Source: Cytophagaceae bacterium
GTDB lineage: Bacteria > Bacteroidota > Bacteroidia > Cytophagales > Flexibacteraceae
DNA: 64,000 nt
Reading direction: 5' to 3'
Assembly (NCBI GenBank): GCA_027490155.1
Contig: JAIXYP010000005.1
Location: forward strand, 124,001-188,000
The notes under the pieces are model-generated. The model was given only the letters and a program-made list of their open reading frames with translations, ran no database searches and was not told where the DNA came from. The position numbers were made by a program, and so were the translations under genes. Position 1 is the first letter of the stretch; each line of letters begins with the position of its first letter. Positions 18,556-27,107 of the stretch are shown here, in pieces.

Positions 18556-20211
18556 TTAGGCCAGTAGCCTAATCGGATCCTCGAGGAGGGCTTTGAGAGT
18601 CTGTAAAAATGCAGAACCTACTGCTCCATCTACCACACGGTGGTCGCAGCTGAGCGTAACCTTCATGATGTTACTAGCGACAAAGGATCCATTACGGACA
18701 ATGACGGTCTCCTTGATGCCACCTACTGCCAGGATGCAAGCGTCTGGTGGGTTGATGATGGCAGTAAATTCATCGATGCCAAACATTCCCAGGTTGCTAA
18801 TCGTGAAGGTACTACCTTCCCAATCGGCAGGTTGAAGTTGTTTGTTTTTGGCACGTGCGCCTAAGTCCTTGACTGTTGAACTGATGTTGGTCAGGCTGAG
18901 CGAGTCAGCAAAGCGCACAACTGGTACTAGCAGTCCTTCCTCAACAGCTACAGCGACACCAATATGGACATGGTGGTTATACCGGATGCGATCACCCAAC
19001 CATGAGCTGTTCACCTTAGGGTTTTGTTTTAGGGCTGCGGCTGCGGCCTTGATCACTAAGTCATTAAAAGACACCTTAGATGCTGCAAAGTCATTGATGC
19101 TTTTGCGTGCTTCGATGGCCTTGTCCATGTTGATTTCCATCGTCAGATAGAAATGTGGAGCAGTAAACAAACTTTCGCCTAACCTACGTGCGATGGTTTT
19201 ACGCATTTGGGTCAATGGCACATCCTCATAGCTTTCGACGCCGACAGCACTTGCCGGGCGAGGTGCTGATGGAGATGCAGTGCCTTTGGCAGGTGCTTCT
19301 GCTTTAGCTGGGGCAGCTGCGGCTGGTTTGTAGCCTTCGATATCCCTTTTAACAATACGGCCATTCTCACCTGAGCCTGGCACCAGGTCTAGTTTGATGC
19401 CTTTATCCTCGGCCAACTTGCGCGCCAAAGGTGAAGCCTTTACATGTCCATCTGCTAAAGTAGATGCAGATGCCTGAGTGGTTGTGCTGACTGAATCTAC
19501 AACTGTTTTAGACACGGAAGTATCCGTAGCTTCGGTAGTGGCAACTGTGGCAGTAGTACCACCATTGAGTAGGACATTATAGTCAGCACCTGCTTCGCCT
19601 ATGATAGCAATGATGCCATCCACCTGTACTGATTCACCGGCTTTGACGCCAATATAAAGCAAGGTGCCATCTTCATAGCTTTCGAGCTCCATAGTGGCTT
19701 TGTCGGTTTCGACTTCTGCCAGCAGTTCGCCCGACTTGACTTTATCACCAACTTGTTTTTGCCATGATACGATTGTCCCTTCGGTCATCGTGTCAGACAT
19801 TTTGGGCATCAGGATGGCTGTTGCGTTGACAGATTTGGATGGGGCCGCAGCAGGAGGGGTAGCAGGAGACACCACAGGTGCAGCGGCTGCAGGTTTTACC
19901 TCTGAATGAGCTGCCTCTTTTTGTACTACTGCACCACCACTATTGCCAGATAGCAGAGCCTGAAAGTCTTCGCCAGGTTTGCCAATCACTGCGATGACAC
20001 CATCAACAGCAACTGACTCCTTTTCTTGAACGCCGATGTATAACAGTGTACCGTCATTGTAGCTTTCTAGCTCCATGGTGGCTTTGTCTGTTTCTACTTC
20101 TGCGAGAACGTCGCCCGATTTTACGGTGTCGCCGACTTTCTTACTCCACGATGCGATGACACCTTCGGTCATCGTGTCGCTCATTTTGGGCATCCTGATT
20201 ATCTCTGCCAT
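18556..20211 (-). CDS. dihydrolipoamide acyltransferase (E2), two lipoyl domains
   Basis: Core enzyme of a 2-oxo acid dehydrogenase complex, most likely pyruvate dehydrogenase: it carries acetyl groups on lipoyl arms and passes them to CoA. Two lipoyl domains lie at residues about 1-80 and 125-205, each with ETDKATMELES, whose lysine takes the lipoate. Alanine/proline-rich linkers follow, then the peripheral subunit-binding domain (SPLARKLAEDKGI, GRIVKRDI) and the catalytic domain ending with the active-site motif DHRVVDG. From ATG 20211 it has 551 residues; ATG 20220 and an upstream start at 20310 are less likely because the lipoyl domain begins at MAEIIRMPKMSD. E1 and E3 genes are not adjacent. 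Confidence 0.93.
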   Translation of the reverse strand: MAEIIRMPKMSDTMTEGVIASWSKKVGDTVKSGDVLAEVETDKATMELESYNDGTLLYIGVQEKESVAVDGVIAVIGKPGEDFQALLSGNSGGAVVQKEAAHSEVKPAAAAPVVSPATPPAAAPSKSVNATAILMPKMSDTMTEGTIVSWQKQVGDKVKSGELLAEVETDKATMELESYEDGTLLYIGVKAGESVQVDGIIAIIGEAGADYNVLLNGGTTATVATTEATDTSVSKTVVDSVSTTTQASASTLADGHVKASPLARKLAEDKGIKLDLVPGSGENGRIVKRDIEGYKPAAAAPAKAEAPAKGTASPSAPRPASAVGVESYEDVPLTQMRKTIARRLGESLFTAPHFYLTMEINMDKAIEARKSINDFAASKVSFNDLVIKAAAAALKQNPKVNSSWLGDRIRYNHHVHIGVAVAVEEGLLVPVVRFADSLSLTNISSTVKDLGARAKNKQLQPADWEGSTFTISNLGMFGIDEFTAIINPPDACILAVGGIKETVIVRNGSFVASNIMKVTLSCDHRVVDGAVGSAFLQTLKALLEDPIRLLA

Positions 20212-20594
20212 AAGTCTCATGTGCCTGCCGCCGAGCGTTTTTCGAAGCGTATCAGCAAGCAGGAAAATGGGGGATTTCTTGTGTTTATTTTTTGGTAGGA
20301 CTACCACCAAAAGTTCGCCAAATTAGTGCTTTTCTGGCTAGCTGACCCAAATATCAGCAGTTATTGTTAACTTTTGCTAAAATGCGAAAAGCTTAATAGT
20401 AATTGGGTTCTGTATTATCAAAATCGCAAAATTGGGGTAAGTATTTTGCGTCTTTCGTTTCGTTGGTTATGACCAGAAATGCAAAAAGCAATGGCTAGTA
20501 ATCTGGCCTCAAAACAACAAAACTGGCCTCTGGGGCCAGTCTTGTCAGTATATTGAGGTTACGATGCCTAGGTAATGTTGTAGGCTAGAAATTA
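20212..20594. other. intergenic region upstream of the E2 gene
   Basis: 383 bp between two leftward genes. Apart from the terminator at 20513-20540 it holds only a near match to a minus-strand -7 box (plus-strand CAAATATC at 20348-20355, 7 of 8 positions), which would give E2 a leader of about 130 nt. I see no coding frame or RNA gene. Confidence 0.5.
20513..20540 (-). terminator. terminator of the IscA-type gene
   Basis: ACTGGCC at 20522-20528 pairs with GGCCAGT at 20534-20540 around a 5-base loop. Read leftward, the stem is followed by TTTTGTTGTTTT. It lies 55 bp beyond the stop of the iron-sulfur assembly gene. Confidence 0.75.
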
Positions 20595-20921
20595 CTAGAG
20601 GGCAAAACTCTCGCCACAGCCACAGGTACGGGTTGCATTCGGGTTGATGAACTGGAACCCCTTGCCGTTTAGACCATCCGAAAAGTCAAGCGTGGTACCG
20701 ATTAAGTAAAGCAGGCTTTTTTTGTCCACAAGCACCTTGATGCCGTTATCTTCAAAAATCTGATCCACTGGTTTGATCTCGTTGTCAAAGCCAAGGTCAT
20801 ACATCAGCCCGCTGCAGCCACCTCCTTTAACGGAGACTCGCACATTAAACTCTGGGGTGTAGCCTTCGGTAGCGCGAAGCTCTCCGATTTTTTCCACTGC
20901 TTTGGAGGTTACTTTTATCAT
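20595..20921 (-). CDS. HesB/IscA-type iron-sulfur cluster assembly protein
   Basis: A-type carrier that passes iron-sulfur clusters to client enzymes in the cytosol. The product of 108 residues contains the three family cysteines: one in GGGCSGLMYDL (about residue 45) and two in CGCGESF at the C-terminus. Start placed at ATG 20921 (MIKVTSKAVEKI), which matches the family N-terminus; an in-frame start at 20957 adds 12 residues without support. No suf or isc genes are adjacent. A -7-like box occurs at 20962-20969. Possible clients in the window include the serine dehydratase, HemW and perhaps HemH. Confidence 0.93.
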   Translation of the reverse strand: MIKVTSKAVEKIGELRATEGYTPEFNVRVSVKGGGCSGLMYDLGFDNEIKPVDQIFEDNGIKVLVDKKSLLYLIGTTLDFSDGLNGKGFQFINPNATRTCGCGESFAL

Positions 20922-20961
20922 AGTGAAGGTGTCAGTTTGGTTGAATGCCAAAGCCACAGGT

Positions 20962-20969
20962 CAAAGGTA
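20962..20969 (-). promoter_or_regulatory. possible -7 box for the IscA-type gene
   Basis: The minus strand reads TACCTTTG, an exact TAnnTTTG match 41 bp upstream of the chosen start codon. No TTG element stands at the expected distance upstream, so only half of the promoter is supported. Confidence 0.4.
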
Positions 20970-21055
20970 CAACTATTATTCCAACACTGGTTTGGCAGGA
21001 AGATTGGCGTCTAGTTCTGCTAGTTTGGCAGCCATAAAAATCAAAAGATCAGCCC

Positions 21056-22171
21056 TCAATGTCTATCGTTTTTCCTCAACAGCTCCGAAAAAACCTCGTT
21101 CTGGACTTTAACCTGTCGCTCGACCACATAGCCATCTTGGATGAATGCCTCGGCCTTGATAGACAAATTGCTGCGCTCGGCCGAGGATAATGATTTGGCT
21201 TGCTCTAGCCCTGCAATAATGTCATTGACAGATTGGGTTATCTTTATGCCGATGCCTGCCTCAAAGGCCTCAGGGAAGTTGGCTCCATCGCTCATTATCG
21301 GGATCAACCCGTGTTGCATCGCCTCAACGACAGAGGTCGGGAATCCTTCGCTCATAGTTGGTAGGATGTAGAACTGAGCAGACTCAAGCACAGCCGATTT
21401 TTGCTCCTTATATACAGCCCCAAGGTATTTAACATTGCTATCAAGGCCAGCAGCTGCCAGTAACCCCTGAAGCTGGGGTAGTTCACCATCATCGGGACCA
21501 GCGATCAGGAGCTGCCAAGAACCATCGTTGTTCAGACTGGAGGCTAACCAAGCCTCGACAAGCGGTATGATGCCTTTTTTGTGGTGTAGCCTTGCCATGA
21601 ACAGAATTGTCGTGACGGGAACGTCCTGCAGGCGAGGCGTTTGCGTGCCGCGGTTTGGGACTGAGTTTGGCAATAGGTTAGTGGTAGAAGGGAATAGTTT
21701 GCGCAGGTTATTGCCCTCAGGGGTGCTTACGGCACGTACCATACTGGCCCTACGTGCTAATCGGCCTTCTATCAGCTGAAAGTATATTTGCTTTTTGAAA
21801 GCCTTTTGGGCCATTGACCAGGGCTCGAGCATACCCTGTGGGACATAAACCCAGACAAAACCAAGTTTGCGGAAGGCTGCCCCCCATTTGGTCGGGTATC
21901 GCCAGCTGCCATGCGTACAAATCACTGTATCAGCAGGCGATAGCTCTTGGCTCTGGATTAGTCCTTCAAGCTCGGCAACACTGGTAGATGCCAATGCAAT
22001 CCCCTTAGCACCATATAGATGTGGCAAGGGCTCTGGTGCAGACACTGCTGGATACCAAATCTGACTATCGACATGATATTCATCCTTGAGTGCTTGGGCG
22101 GTGATGATGGAAGCTGACCAAATGCCAAAATTTACTGGTCGGATGTCGTCAACAATATTGATGATTTTCAT
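21056..22171 (-). CDS. family 4 (GT-B) glycosyltransferase
   Basis: Retaining GT-B fold transferase, probably for a capsular or surface polysaccharide. Of 371 residues, the N-terminal half starts KIINIVDDIRPVNFGI and contains VPQGMLEPWS, the phrase typical of the acceptor-side domain in exopolysaccharide GT4 enzymes. The C-terminal half has TTILFMARLHHKKGIIPLVE (donor domain start, about residue 190) and the E-x7-E motif PTMSEGFPTSVVEAMQHG (about residue 285). No signal peptide. It stands alone between the IscA-type gene and the divergent Hpt gene, 207 bp away. Sugar and acceptor unknown. Confidence 0.88.
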   Translation of the reverse strand: MKIINIVDDIRPVNFGIWSASIITAQALKDEYHVDSQIWYPAVSAPEPLPHLYGAKGIALASTSVAELEGLIQSQELSPADTVICTHGSWRYPTKWGAAFRKLGFVWVYVPQGMLEPWSMAQKAFKKQIYFQLIEGRLARRASMVRAVSTPEGNNLRKLFPSTTNLLPNSVPNRGTQTPRLQDVPVTTILFMARLHHKKGIIPLVEAWLASSLNNDGSWQLLIAGPDDGELPQLQGLLAAAGLDSNVKYLGAVYKEQKSAVLESAQFYILPTMSEGFPTSVVEAMQHGLIPIMSDGANFPEAFEAGIGIKITQSVNDIIAGLEQAKSLSSAERSNLSIKAEAFIQDGYVVERQVKVQNEVFSELLRKNDRH

Positions 22172-22378
22172 GCGCTGGGGCTTACCTTCTTCGTTTTACG
22201 GATATAAAGGCAAGATTACGTCAAATTTTAGCACCATCAAGCAACCATCTGTACGTAATTGTTGTCATTAGTTTCAACGCAAGGTTGGCATCATACCTAT
22301 CTAAAGCACAGGCAGCTGTCCTTTGCATTGTTCGACTAAGGCATTTTGCCAAAGATAAGTCGATGAAGTCCACAAATT

Positions 22379-22768
22379 ATGACTAGATCTGAAAACGAAA
22401 CCGCCATAACTATGGAGTTGGTCCTTGACGAGGCGATGCTTCAGCAACTGGGTAAATACCTCACAAAAGCCGAATTGGACCAATCCATTAAAGAGTTTTT
22501 GGTCGATGCCTACGTTATTTTGACAGAAGTAGAAGTGGCTTTAGTCGATAAAAACATGACTGTTGCCATCCGTGCTTTTCATACTCTGAAAGGTAATAGC
22601 CGTACCCTAGGTGCAAATGCCTTAGCTGTATTATGCCAAGATGCTGAAAATGAGCTAAAAAAAACCGCAGAATTGTCAGACAGATCGTTAATATTGCAGC
22701 AATTGGCTGGGCTTATCAGTCAATACAGCGTCGCCGTTAGGCTCGCTGGGTACTGCACAAGTGAATGA
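22379..22768 (+). CDS. Hpt-domain histidine phosphotransfer protein
   Basis: A 129-residue single-domain phosphotransfer protein that would shuttle phosphate between receiver domains of a phosphorelay. The motif FHTLKGNSRTLGA places the phospho-accepting histidine at H68, in a helix of a four-helix bundle. No kinase or membrane part. It lies 7 bp upstream of a single-domain receiver gene on the same strand, so the two probably form one operon. Start ATG 22379; a second in-frame ATG 33 bases later is possible. The sensor kinase feeding the pair is not in the window. Confidence 0.85.
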   Translation: MTRSENETAITMELVLDEAMLQQLGKYLTKAELDQSIKEFLVDAYVILTEVEVALVDKNMTVAIRAFHTLKGNSRTLGANALAVLCQDAENELKKTAELSDRSLILQQLAGLISQYSVAVRLAGYCTSE

Positions 22769-22775
22769 CACTGCG

Positions 22776-23150
22776 ATGAAAAAAATATTGATAGCCGAAG
22801 ATAGCTCTGTGATCCAGAACCTAGCCAAAAGGGTGCTTGAGTTCAGTGACTACGAGATCAAACTCGCCAAGAATGGCCAGGAAGTTCTGGACCTCACTAC
22901 CATCGAAACTTATGACTGCATCATCCTGGATATCATTATGCCAGTGATGGACGGTATGGAATGCGTACGCCGGCTCAGGCAGCGTGACCGCAATCCGAAC
23001 CAAAAAGTGCCGATCATTGCCATTTCTGGCAACGCCCGCAATTACTCAGCTGCTGAGTTTCAACAAGCTGGTTTCACGGCATTTCTGGCCAAGCCACTTG
23101 ACTATGACAAACTAATGGACACTGTCAATATCCTGACCGGAGTTATGTAG
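22776..23150 (+). CDS. single-domain response regulator (CheY-like)
   Basis: A 124-residue receiver domain with no output domain. The acidic pair is ED in LIAEDSS (near residues 7-8), the phosphorylation site is D52 in ILDIIMPVMDG, the switch threonine/serine is in IIAISGN, and the conserved lysine is in FLAKPLD. It follows the Hpt gene by 7 bp, and starting at ATG 22776 rather than the GTG at 22761 avoids overlapping the Hpt stop. Phosphate probably passes between D52 and the Hpt H68. Output partner unknown. Confidence 0.9.
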   Translation: MKKILIAEDSSVIQNLAKRVLEFSDYEIKLAKNGQEVLDLTTIETYDCIILDIIMPVMDGMECVRRLRQRDRNPNQKVPIIAISGNARNYSAAEFQQAGFTAFLAKPLDYDKLMDTVNILTGVM

Positions 23151-23218
23151 TATTGTGACGGCCTACAAGATGCTTAGGCGATACTAGGATCTGTTGCGCT
23201 CATCTAAAACTTAATAAA

Positions 23219-23255
23219 AAAGCCCCTCCTTTGCTAATTGCATCTGAGGGGCTTT
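23219..23255. terminator. bidirectional terminator between receiver and dehydrogenase genes
   Basis: AAAGCCCCTC (23219-23228) pairs with GAGGGGCTTT (23246-23255), a 10-bp stem with a 17-base loop. An A-run precedes and a T-run closes the stem, so it can stop transcripts from both converging operons. Confidence 0.8.
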
Positions 23256-23332
23256 ATCGTTTCGGAATGCTATCCTTGGGTGGATTTTTGGCTATTGGGG
23301 TCCCCCAAATTCTGCTGAATGCAAACTAGTTC

Positions 23333-24181
23333 TTAGTGATAGCTATAAAATCCTTTCCCGGTCTTCTTCCCAAGATGACCAGCCAATACCTTTTGTTGCT
23401 GGATCCTGGAGGGTCTAAACCGAGGTTCCTGCCCAAATGCATTGTATAATGAAGTGGTCACTGCAAAGTTGATGTCGTTACCTATCAGGTCCATTAGCCG
23501 GAAGGGGCCAAGTCGGAACCCTGCAGCCTGCAACAAATTGTCGATTGTCTCGATATCAGCTGCACCTTCTTCCGCCAGCTTTAAGCTTTCTGTATAGTAG
23601 GGACGCGCCACTCGATTGACAATAAAGCCAGGAGCGTCGGTGCATGCAACAGGTTGTTTCTGGACATCTCGGACAAAAAAACTCAAGGTATTGGTAGTTT
23701 CAGGGCTTGTTTCGGGCCCACTTACTACCTCCACCAACTTCATCAATGGGGCAGGATTAAAGAAATGCAGCCCCGCAAACCGTCGTTTGTGTACCAAGCC
23801 AGATGCCAACTCGGTGATCGACAAAGAGCTGGTGTTGCTCGTTAGGATTGTCGTTGGCTGATTGATATGCTCGAGTTGGCTAAAGAGTTTTTGCTTGACC
23901 GCCATCACCTCAACGATGGCCTCGATGATGATATCACCGATGCAGTCTTCAATATTGCTAGAGACTGTGATTAGTGCCAGCGTTTGTAGGCGTTGCTCCT
24001 CAGTCAGCTTGGCTTTGGAAACCAATCCGCTTAGGATTCTGGCGATATTGTCTTTTGCTTGCTCGGCTTTAGCAAGGTCGAGGTCAAACAAGAGGGTAGG
24101 GTACAAGGAGGCTGCCGATACTTGGACAATGCCCTGTCCCATTGTACCTGCCCCTATCACAACTATTTTTTGCTCTTTCAT
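23333..24181 (-). CDS. 3-hydroxyacyl-CoA dehydrogenase, PaaH/Hbd type
   Basis: NAD-dependent oxidation of a 3-hydroxyacyl-CoA to the 3-oxo form. The N-terminus VVIGAGTMGQGIVQV is the dinucleotide-binding glycine loop. The catalytic histidine lies in AGLHFFNPAPLMKLVEVV, and the C-terminal domain begins at DAPGFIVNRVARPY. The 282-residue length suits 3-hydroxybutyryl-CoA dehydrogenase. The late segment RLMDLIGNDINFAVTTSLYN followed by RFRPSRIQQQ strongly resembles PaaH, the 3-hydroxyadipyl-CoA dehydrogenase of phenylacetate degradation, which fits the presence of paaN at 34555. The start codon directly abuts the cphA stop, so the two are co-expressed; a metabolic link between them is not obvious. 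Confidence 0.9.
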   Translation of the reverse strand: MKEQKIVVIGAGTMGQGIVQVSAASLYPTLLFDLDLAKAEQAKDNIARILSGLVSKAKLTEEQRLQTLALITVSSNIEDCIGDIIIEAIVEVMAVKQKLFSQLEHINQPTTILTSNTSSLSITELASGLVHKRRFAGLHFFNPAPLMKLVEVVSGPETSPETTNTLSFFVRDVQKQPVACTDAPGFIVNRVARPYYTESLKLAEEGAADIETIDNLLQAAGFRLGPFRLMDLIGNDINFAVTTSLYNAFGQEPRFRPSRIQQQKVLAGHLGKKTGKGFYSYH

Positions 24182-26833
24182 CTAGCGCATTTGGTTCGGA
24201 ATGTCCTCTGGCCTAATTGTCACTTTGGCGATTTGCTCGCGCATACGCATAACGGTCTCTACAGCCTCAGCTACTACATCACTACAAATAGTGATATAGC
24301 TGCCAGGGGTGGCTTGGGTTATTGCATACTCGATGGCCTCTACCTCCTTGAGGATAACCTTGACGGGTTTGTTCGGATCCACTGATTTGATGCCAACAAG
24401 CAGGAGATTGACAATGTCGTCCTCAGTCCGGCCACGGAGGTGTCGGTCTTGCCGGACGATGAGCTCATCAAATATCTGGGCCGATACGGCACCAAGAGAA
24501 ATGATGTCCTCGTCCCTGCGGTCACCAACGCCTGTGATGATACCTACCTTGAGAACGGAGTCAACCCTTGCCATATACTTGCCAAGTGCCTCCATGCCTG
24601 GGGTATTGTGTGCATAGTCGATCAGAACCTGGAACTTGCCAAAGTCAAACTGGTTCATGCGGCCTGGGGTGGTGGCTGGCGAAGGGATGAAGGTTTCGAG
24701 GCCAACACGGATGTCTTCGATCTTGAAGCCCATCAGAAACATGCCTAAGGTGGAGGGCAAGATGTTCTGGACCATGAACAAGGCACGTCCGCCAAATGTT
24801 AGTGGTACGTTGACGATTTTATGCACCCTGATTTTCCAGTTTCCTTTGCAGATCGTGATGTAGCCATTCTCTGCGATACAGGCCATGCCACCTTCAGCGC
24901 AATGCGCCATGATGCGAGGGTTGGTTTCGTCCATGCTGAAGAGTGCGACTTTGCAGTCTAGCTCATGGCGCATACCATATACTAGGTCATCGTCCGCATT
25001 CAGGATGGCATAGCCGTCCTTCTTGACACTTTCGACTACTACAGACTTGACTTTAGCAAGGTCCTCGACAGTGTTGATATCCTTCAGGCCAAGGTGATCA
25101 GGGGCGACGTTAGTCACGATACCAATATCAGCCTTGGTAAATCCTAAGCCAGCCCTAATGATACCTCCACGGGCACACTCAAGTACAGCAAAGTCAATTG
25201 TAGGGTCTTTCAGGACGAATTCTGCACTCACAGGTCCGGTACAGTCTCCTTTCTCAACGAGGCGATTCTGAAGATAGATACCGTCAGTAGTTGTGTAACC
25301 TACTTTTTGTCCACAGGTTTTTGCAATATGGGCGGTTAAACGCGTGGTGGTCGTCTTGCCATTGGTACCAGTGATGGCTACAATCGGGATATGTCCTGTT
25401 GACCCGGGTGGGAACAACATATCCATCACGGGCTCGGCCACGTTGCGAGGCAATCCGTTGGTAGGGGCAATGTGCATACGGAAACCCGGGGCAGCATTTA
25501 CCTCTAGAATGGCGCCTCCTGTTTCGGGCAAAGGAACGCTGATATCATTAGTCATGACATCGATGCCGCAAATATCTAGACCTACAATGCGCGCAATTCG
25601 CTCGGCCATGAAGACGTTGTAAGGGTGGACCTGGTCGGTCACATCTGTAGCAGTGCCACCAGTGCTAAGGTTGGCCGTTGTCTTGAGGTATAACACCTCG
25701 CCCTCAGGCAGGATGGTATCGATGGTGTAGTTTTTACTTGCCAAGATCCCGTTGGTGTTAGCATCTACCTTGATTGCAGTCAGAACTTTTTCGTGGCCGA
25801 ACCCGCGCCTAGGGTCCTTGTTTACCTCATCGATCAGCTGTTGGATTGTTTGTTTTCCATCACCAGTGACGGCTGCAGGAGTGCGCAGGGCTGCTGCAAT
25901 AAATTTGTAGTCAATGACCAAAAGGCGGTAATCATCACCTACGATGAACCGCTCAACGATGACACCGCGGCTGATTTTTTTTGCAATTTCGAGAGCTAGT
26001 TCAGCTTCTTCCCTAGTCTTGATATTGATGGTAGCGCCACGGCCATGGTTTCCGTTGACTGGCTTAATGACCATCGGGAAGCCAATTCGACGGATGCAGG
26101 CATCGACGTCGTCCATATCATAGCACACAGAGCCCTTTGCAACCGGAATAGCCGATTTTTCGAGGAGGTTTTTGGTTTCTTCTTTATCGCAGGCAATCTC
26201 GACAGCGATGCTACTGGTAAGGCTAGACATCGTTGCCTGAATCCGCTTCTGGTTGATGCCGTAGCCTAGTTGAACTAGCGAGTGACGGTTTAGACGGATA
26301 TATGGAATGCCACGGCTGCGTGCAACATCGACGATGCTACCAGTGCTTGGCCCCAGTCGCTCATCCTCCCTAATTTCGCGCATATCTTGCAAATAGGTCT
26401 CCATGTCGATAGGGCTGCCTTCGACCAAGGCTTGTGCAATGGCCACGGATGCCTTAGCGGCGTATATGCCCACTTTTTCCTCCATGTAAGCAAAGACGAC
26501 GTTGTAGACACCTTCATTACTCGTTGACCTGGTGCGGCCAAAACCAACATCCATGCCAGCTAGGGTCTGGATCTCGAGGGCAATGTGCTCTATCACATGA
26601 CCCATCCAAGTGCCTTCCATCACACGTTTGAAGAAACCGCCTTCCGTGCTTTCGGAACAACGGTGGCTCTGAAGGCTCGGCAAAGCAGCTTTTAGCCGGT
26701 CATAAAAGCCCGTGATTTTGTGGGTCGGTTGTTGCTCTAGCTCCTCTAAGTCTAGCCGCATCACGATGAGTTTGTGCCGACGGATAGACCAGTTATTGGG
26801 TCCGCGCATCACTCGGGTTTCTAAAATCTTCAT
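24182..26833 (-). CDS. cphA: cyanophycin synthetase
   Basis: Polymerises L-aspartate and L-arginine with ATP into multi-L-arginyl-poly-L-aspartate, a nitrogen and carbon reserve. The 883 residues match the family: an N-terminal domain (about 1-200, with GHVIEHIALEIQ), an ATP-grasp domain that adds Asp (about 210-470, with GNHGRGATINI and GVIVERFIVGDDYR), and a Mur-ligase-like domain that adds Arg (from about 485, P-loop ITGTNGKTTTT, then VLECARGGI and DYAHNTPGMEAL). All key loops look intact. It is followed without a gap by the PaaH-type gene. No cyanophycinase or isoaspartyl dipeptidase gene is near, so breakdown enzymes must be elsewhere if the polymer is recycled. Confidence 0.93.
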   Translation of the reverse strand: MKILETRVMRGPNNWSIRRHKLIVMRLDLEELEQQPTHKITGFYDRLKAALPSLQSHRCSESTEGGFFKRVMEGTWMGHVIEHIALEIQTLAGMDVGFGRTRSTSNEGVYNVVFAYMEEKVGIYAAKASVAIAQALVEGSPIDMETYLQDMREIREDERLGPSTGSIVDVARSRGIPYIRLNRHSLVQLGYGINQKRIQATMSSLTSSIAVEIACDKEETKNLLEKSAIPVAKGSVCYDMDDVDACIRRIGFPMVIKPVNGNHGRGATINIKTREEAELALEIAKKISRGVIVERFIVGDDYRLLVIDYKFIAAALRTPAAVTGDGKQTIQQLIDEVNKDPRRGFGHEKVLTAIKVDANTNGILASKNYTIDTILPEGEVLYLKTTANLSTGGTATDVTDQVHPYNVFMAERIARIVGLDICGIDVMTNDISVPLPETGGAILEVNAAPGFRMHIAPTNGLPRNVAEPVMDMLFPPGSTGHIPIVAITGTNGKTTTTRLTAHIAKTCGQKVGYTTTDGIYLQNRLVEKGDCTGPVSAEFVLKDPTIDFAVLECARGGIIRAGLGFTKADIGIVTNVAPDHLGLKDINTVEDLAKVKSVVVESVKKDGYAILNADDDLVYGMRHELDCKVALFSMDETNPRIMAHCAEGGMACIAENGYITICKGNWKIRVHKIVNVPLTFGGRALFMVQNILPSTLGMFLMGFKIEDIRVGLETFIPSPATTPGRMNQFDFGKFQVLIDYAHNTPGMEALGKYMARVDSVLKVGIITGVGDRRDEDIISLGAVSAQIFDELIVRQDRHLRGRTEDDIVNLLLVGIKSVDPNKPVKVILKEVEAIEYAITQATPGSYITICSDVVAEAVETVMRMREQIAKVTIRPEDIPNQMR

Positions 26834-27032
26834 TCGCTGTTAGTAGTAGGTAAGGGTGCTTGTTGTTGAATCTTGGCCTGTATGCAAGCCTTGTGTTGTT
26901 GGTCCTTTTCTGGAGTTAGCACGCATAGGTAATATTCGCCATCTTTTAAGGGACCAGCAGAGCCATGCTAATGGTAGAATCTAGGTTGTAAAGTAGAAAC
27001 TAAATGTTAACGAAACATCATTTGGGCGCAAC

Positions 27033-27062
27033 AAAAAAGCCCCAAAATTTTAGTTGGGGCTT
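27033..27062 (-). terminator. terminator of murA
   Basis: AAGCCCCAA at 27037-27045 pairs with TTGGGGCTT at 27054-27062 with an 8-base loop. Read leftward the stem runs into six T (A-run at 27033-27038 on the plus strand). It lies about 45 bp past the murA stop. Confidence 0.85.
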
Positions 27063-27107
27063 ATGTTGCTCGGTGTTGATAATTTTGTGGGTCCTAGTAA
27101 GTGATTG

